Shown here one piece after another: positions 61,541 to 64,000 of a stretch of 64,000 nucleotides of DNA. The first letter of the stretch is position 1. Each line of letters starts with the position of its first letter. The stretch is from Pedobacter aquatilis (GTDB taxonomy: Bacteria > Bacteroidota > Bacteroidia > Sphingobacteriales > Sphingobacteriaceae). The notes below the pieces were generated by a model. That model saw nothing but the letters and a program-made list of their open reading frames with translations. It was not told the origin of the DNA and searched no databases. The stretch spans positions 62,001 through 126,000 of the forward strand of contig NZ_JAUFPW010000032.1 of NCBI RefSeq assembly GCF_030409415.1. The letters run 5' to 3'. Made by a program: the position numbers and the translations under genes.

Positions 61541-62254
61541 CTACCTCAACTTAACCAATCTTTCGCCTTCCAAAACCGGAATTGCTGTGCAAACATTCAA
61601 TTGCAAACAAAAAACCACGTCTTCCTCAATATTTAGTTGCGCTAAGCGATGGCTGTGCGAAGATTTGTGAAGATATTTTCGTAAATCATCTTTAGCTAAT
61701 AAATACAAATCTTCAGCAGCAACGCTAGAATCATCAAAATGTTCGAAGTTTTTACGCAATTGATTTACAACAGCTCCGGCAAATAAAGTATCTTCTAAAT
61801 TAAACAGGTCTTTCCAACCCGCACATAAAAGCAACACATTTTTGTCCTGGCTTGCCAAATACGCACAAAGTGAATCAAGGTTTAAAAATGAACCAATTAC
61901 AACCTGATGTGCTCTTTTATTAGCCAAATGCAAGGCTTTGGTTCCATTAGTTGTGGTAAGCACAATGGTTTTGCCCTCAACTTTTTCTTTTGTGTAAGAG
62001 AATGGCGAATTACCGAAGTCGTAACCAGTAACCACCTCACCATTACGTTCAGCGGCTAACAAATAACCCTTATCTGCAAAAGTTAAACAATCCTCAACAT
62101 TCGCAACCGGGATAATAGCTTCTGCACCATTTTCTATTCCATAAGTTATAGACGATGTAGCTCTTAAAATATCGATAACAACTACAATACTCTGTCCAAT
62201 ATCGTATAAATCAATCAGGGCAGGCGTTAAACAAACTTCAATTTTTTTCGACAC
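61541..62254 (-). CDS. comB: ComB family 2-phosphosulfolactate phosphatase
   Basis: 237 residues. ComB hydrolyses phosphosulfolactate to sulfolactate in coenzyme M synthesis. The family motifs are visible: VVVIDILRATSSITYGIENG (the D-x-x-R-A-T site), LLAAERNGEVVTGYDFGNSP, KTIVLTTTNGTKALHLA and VLLLCAGWKDLFNLEDTLFA. Bacteroidota do not use coenzyme M, so the substrate here may be a related sulfonate or another phosphate ester. It lies upstream of gcvT on the same strand with 79 bp between, and convergent with the membrane-protein gene. Confidence 0.9.
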   Translation of the reverse strand: MSKKIEVCLTPALIDLYDIGQSIVVVIDILRATSSITYGIENGAEAIIPVANVEDCLTFADKGYLLAAERNGEVVTGYDFGNSPFSYTKEKVEGKTIVLTTTNGTKALHLANKRAHQVVIGSFLNLDSLCAYLASQDKNVLLLCAGWKDLFNLEDTLFAGAVVNQLRKNFEHFDDSSVAAEDLYLLAKDDLRKYLHKSSHSHRLAQLNIEEDVVFCLQLNVCTAIPVLEGERLVKLR

Positions 62255-62261
62255 GGTGAAA

Positions 62262-62335
62262 GTTATAGGTTTTAGGTTATACGTTTTAAGTTGTAAATTA
62301 AGAACGTATAACTTACACCTTAAACCCTAAACCTT
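62262..62335. repeat. Palindromic AT-rich repeat between comB and gcvT
   Basis: TTATAGGTTTTAGGTTATAC, then GTTTTAAG, is mirrored by AACGTATAACTTACACC and TTAAACCCTAAACC: a long imperfect inverted repeat. On the reverse strand it lies just past the gcvT stop and could act as a 3' structure. Confidence 0.55.
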
Positions 62336-63413
62336 ATTTATAAAAAGGAAACTTAACTACTTTAGCTTTTATTGGCGTATTACGGATATTGATAAAAATC
62401 TCTGTGCCTTCTTTAGCAAAATCTTTAGACACATAACCCATACCAATTGCTTTTTGCAATGATGGTGCTTGTGTACCTGATGTAACCTTACCGATTACAT
62501 TTCCATCGGCGTCAGCAATTTCATAATGATGACGAGGAATACCTCTATCAATCATTTCAAACCCAACTAATTTCTTTTGAATGCCTACTTCCTTTTGAGC
62601 TTGTAAAGCTTTAGAATTTGTAAACGTTTTCGAAAACTTAGTAATCCAACCTAAACCAGCCTCAAGTGGCGAAGTTGTATCATCAATATCATTTCCGTAT
62701 AAACAGAAACCCATCTCCAAACGTAAAGTATCACGAGCACCTAAGCCAATTGGTTTAATGTTGTAAGCTGCTCCTGCTTCAAAAATTGCATTCCAAATTT
62801 TATCAGCATGCTCATTATCGAAATAAATTTCAAAACCACCTGCACCGGTGTAACCTGTTGCTGAAATCACAACATTCTCAACGCCTGCAAAGGTGCCTTT
62901 AACAAAAGTATAATACTCCATCGAAGCTAAATCAACTTCAGTTAAACTTTGTAAAGCATCAGCAGCTTTCGGACCTTGAATAGCCAATAAAGAAGTTTTA
63001 TCAGAAATATTATGCATTTCTACACCCTTATCATTAAACTGCTGAATCCAATTCCAATCTTTTTCTATGTTCGATGCATTAACAACCAACATGTACGTTT
63101 TTTCATCAATACGGTAAACCAAAAGATCATCAACAATACCACCATCTTTATTCGGAAGGCAAGAATACTGCACTTTTCCATCATAAAGTTTAGACGCATC
63201 GTTACTTGTAACGCGTTGAATTAAATCCAAAGCATTTTCGCCTTTCAGAATGAATTCGCCCATGTGGCTCACATCAAAAACACCAACGCCATTACGCACA
63301 GTAGCGTGTTCTGCATTAATGCCCTCGTAAGTTACAGGCATATTATAACCCGCAAAAGGAACCATTTTAGCGCCTAAAGCGATATGTTTTTCAGTTAAAG
63401 CTGTATTTTTCAT
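62334..63413 (-). CDS. gcvT: Aminomethyltransferase (glycine cleavage T protein)
   Basis: Transfers the methylene of the H-protein-bound aminomethyl group to tetrahydrofolate. 359 residues. The start is typical ([20 protein letters not shown]). [16 protein letters not shown] has the folate-binding Asp. [15 protein letters not shown] and [20 protein letters not shown] are core motifs, and [20 protein letters not shown] lies in the last third. It ends with the beta-barrel domain ([20 protein letters not shown]). GcvP and GcvH are not in the window. LpdA (32.9 kb) would complete the complex. Confidence 0.96.
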   Translation of the reverse strand: MKNTALTEKHIALGAKMVPFAGYNMPVTYEGINAEHATVRNGVGVFDVSHMGEFILKGENALDLIQRVTSNDASKLYDGKVQYSCLPNKDGGIVDDLLVYRIDEKTYMLVVNASNIEKDWNWIQQFNDKGVEMHNISDKTSLLAIQGPKAADALQSLTEVDLASMEYYTFVKGTFAGVENVVISATGYTGAGGFEIYFDNEHADKIWNAIFEAGAAYNIKPIGLGARDTLRLEMGFCLYGNDIDDTTSPLEAGLGWITKFSKTFTNSKALQAQKEVGIQKKLVGFEMIDRGIPRHHYEIADADGNVIGKVTSGTQAPSLQKAIGMGYVSKDFAKEGTEIFINIRNTPIKAKVVKFPFYK

Positions 63414-63700
63414 GCTTAATAAATAGTTGGCGGCAAAACTACTAAGAAAATGGCAATGTTTTCGGTTAAATTTTGTAGCATTTTCTTTAAAATTTTGAAA
63501 ATGAATGTTAGTTTTTCAAATGTTCTACAGCCCCCGCCATTCATTACAATCTTTAAACAATTCAAGTTAATTCTAAGAGCAATTCTCTTTTTCATTTTAT
63601 TGTAGGCAGAAATATTTAATATTTCTGCAATTAAAGTATTTCCATTTCTGTCTGGTTTATTTAACTAAGGATTGTGCTGCAATGATTAGCAAATGAGTTA
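63414..63700. other. Upstream region of gcvT, no gene seen
   Basis: AT-rich, no frame of convincing length. It holds a perfect GCAGAAATA/TATTTCTGC palindrome at 63606-63629, of unknown role. Confidence 0.5.
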
Positions 63701-63864
63701 AACCACCCCTTGCCCCTCCTAATTTAGGAGGGGAGTTGGCAGAAGTTTATTTCAATTTCGTGTTTTAATATTTCGTATTGTGCGCTTAACCCAAAACTTA
63801 TCGATGCAGATATGTTTCGCACTTTCTAACTCCCCTCCTTTTTCAAGGAGGGGCAGGGGTGGTT
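63701..63864. repeat. MITE-like element with AACCACCCC-type ends, copy 2
   Basis: Left end AACCACCCCTTGCCCCTCCT, then AATTTAGGAGGGGAGTT; right end AACTCCCCTCCTTTTTCAAG, then GAGGGGCAGGGGTGGTT. The two ends are inverted, each with its own small hairpin, with about 90 bp between. No coding capacity. The family matches 39529-39689. Confidence 0.75.
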
Positions 63865-63932
63865 TTTTAAATTAACAAATAACCCACAAGATTTTCCAAA
63901 CTTAACTAGAAAGGTTTACCCAACTAAAATAG

Positions 63933-64000
63933 ACCTGATAGAGCGAAAAGCCCTCACCCCGATTTTTTTTATCGGGAGCGGACTTGCAGTGATAGCGAGA
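63933..64000. repeat. Dispersed CCTGATAGC-family repeat, cut by the window edge
   Basis: ACCTGATAGAGCGAAAAGCC, then ACCCCGATTTTTTTTATCGG and GAGCGGACTTGCAGTGATAG: same block order as 47044-47102, with a CCCGAT/ATCGGG central hairpin. Confidence 0.65.

Noticed and set aside
16142..64000. CRISPR array among the dispersed palindromes
   Set aside because: The repeats are scattered, in both orientations, and lack regular spacers; no cas gene is present.

Overview
The window looks like chromosome from a pigmented Bacteroidota, most likely a Sphingobacteriaceae member such as Pedobacter. The basis is AT-rich DNA, a SusC/SusD pair, a GldB lipoprotein, DUF6515, GIN-head and SIMPL proteins, a CrtYcd/CrtI/CrtZ carotenoid set, FabV, and exact matches to the Bacteroidota -7 promoter element TAnnTTTG. 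The genus is an inference from gene content, not from a search.

Layout. 1-3.2 kb is a decayed zone: a DUF4238 gene cut by the window edge, a frameshifted and truncated surface-protein gene, and about 1 kb with only gene scraps. 3.2-12.5 kb is a polysaccharide utilisation locus: SusC and SusD, a secreted GH43-type glycosidase, an AraC-type regulator and a divergent arabinose/fucose-isomerase-family enzyme. Together these suggest capture and metabolism of an arabinose- or galactose-containing glycan. 12.8-14.8 kb is an integration scar. The tail of a glycosidase gene is fused to a serine recombinase lacking its catalytic N-terminus, and the recombinase frame runs into one of two tRNA-Asn genes. 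A third, broken tRNA-Asn copy lies between the two intact ones.

14.9-22 kb carries a PfkB kinase, a cytochrome b5-like protein and carotenoid genes (lycopene cyclase, phytoene desaturase, carotene hydroxylase) with an ECF sigma factor and murB in between. No phytoene synthase is present. A strong promoter and a terminator just after crtI outline a probable small RNA. 22-28.5 kb is a TetR regulator followed by a complete RND efflux operon. 28.8-49.8 kb is mostly housekeeping and envelope genes: MFS transporter, choice-of-anchor lipoprotein, dihydrolipoyl dehydrogenase, phytase-like lipoprotein, a CocE-type hydrolase, an M1 peptidase, FabV, a cold-shock protein and seryl-tRNA synthetase.

49.9-64 kb carries rsmI, an MntA/HEPN toxin-antitoxin pair whose toxin is frameshifted, lipoprotein-processing genes (lnt, lspA), OsmC, a PAS-LuxR regulator, nadE, gldB, a patatin, comB and gcvT.

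Intergenic DNA is rich in short dispersed palindromes of at least three kinds: REPIN-like pairs ending in AATGACG, a roughly 160-bp MITE-like element with AACCACCCC ends, and a CCTGATAGC...GGGACTTG family. Many operons end in clear intrinsic terminators. I saw no CRISPR array, rRNA, complete insertion sequence or complete prophage.
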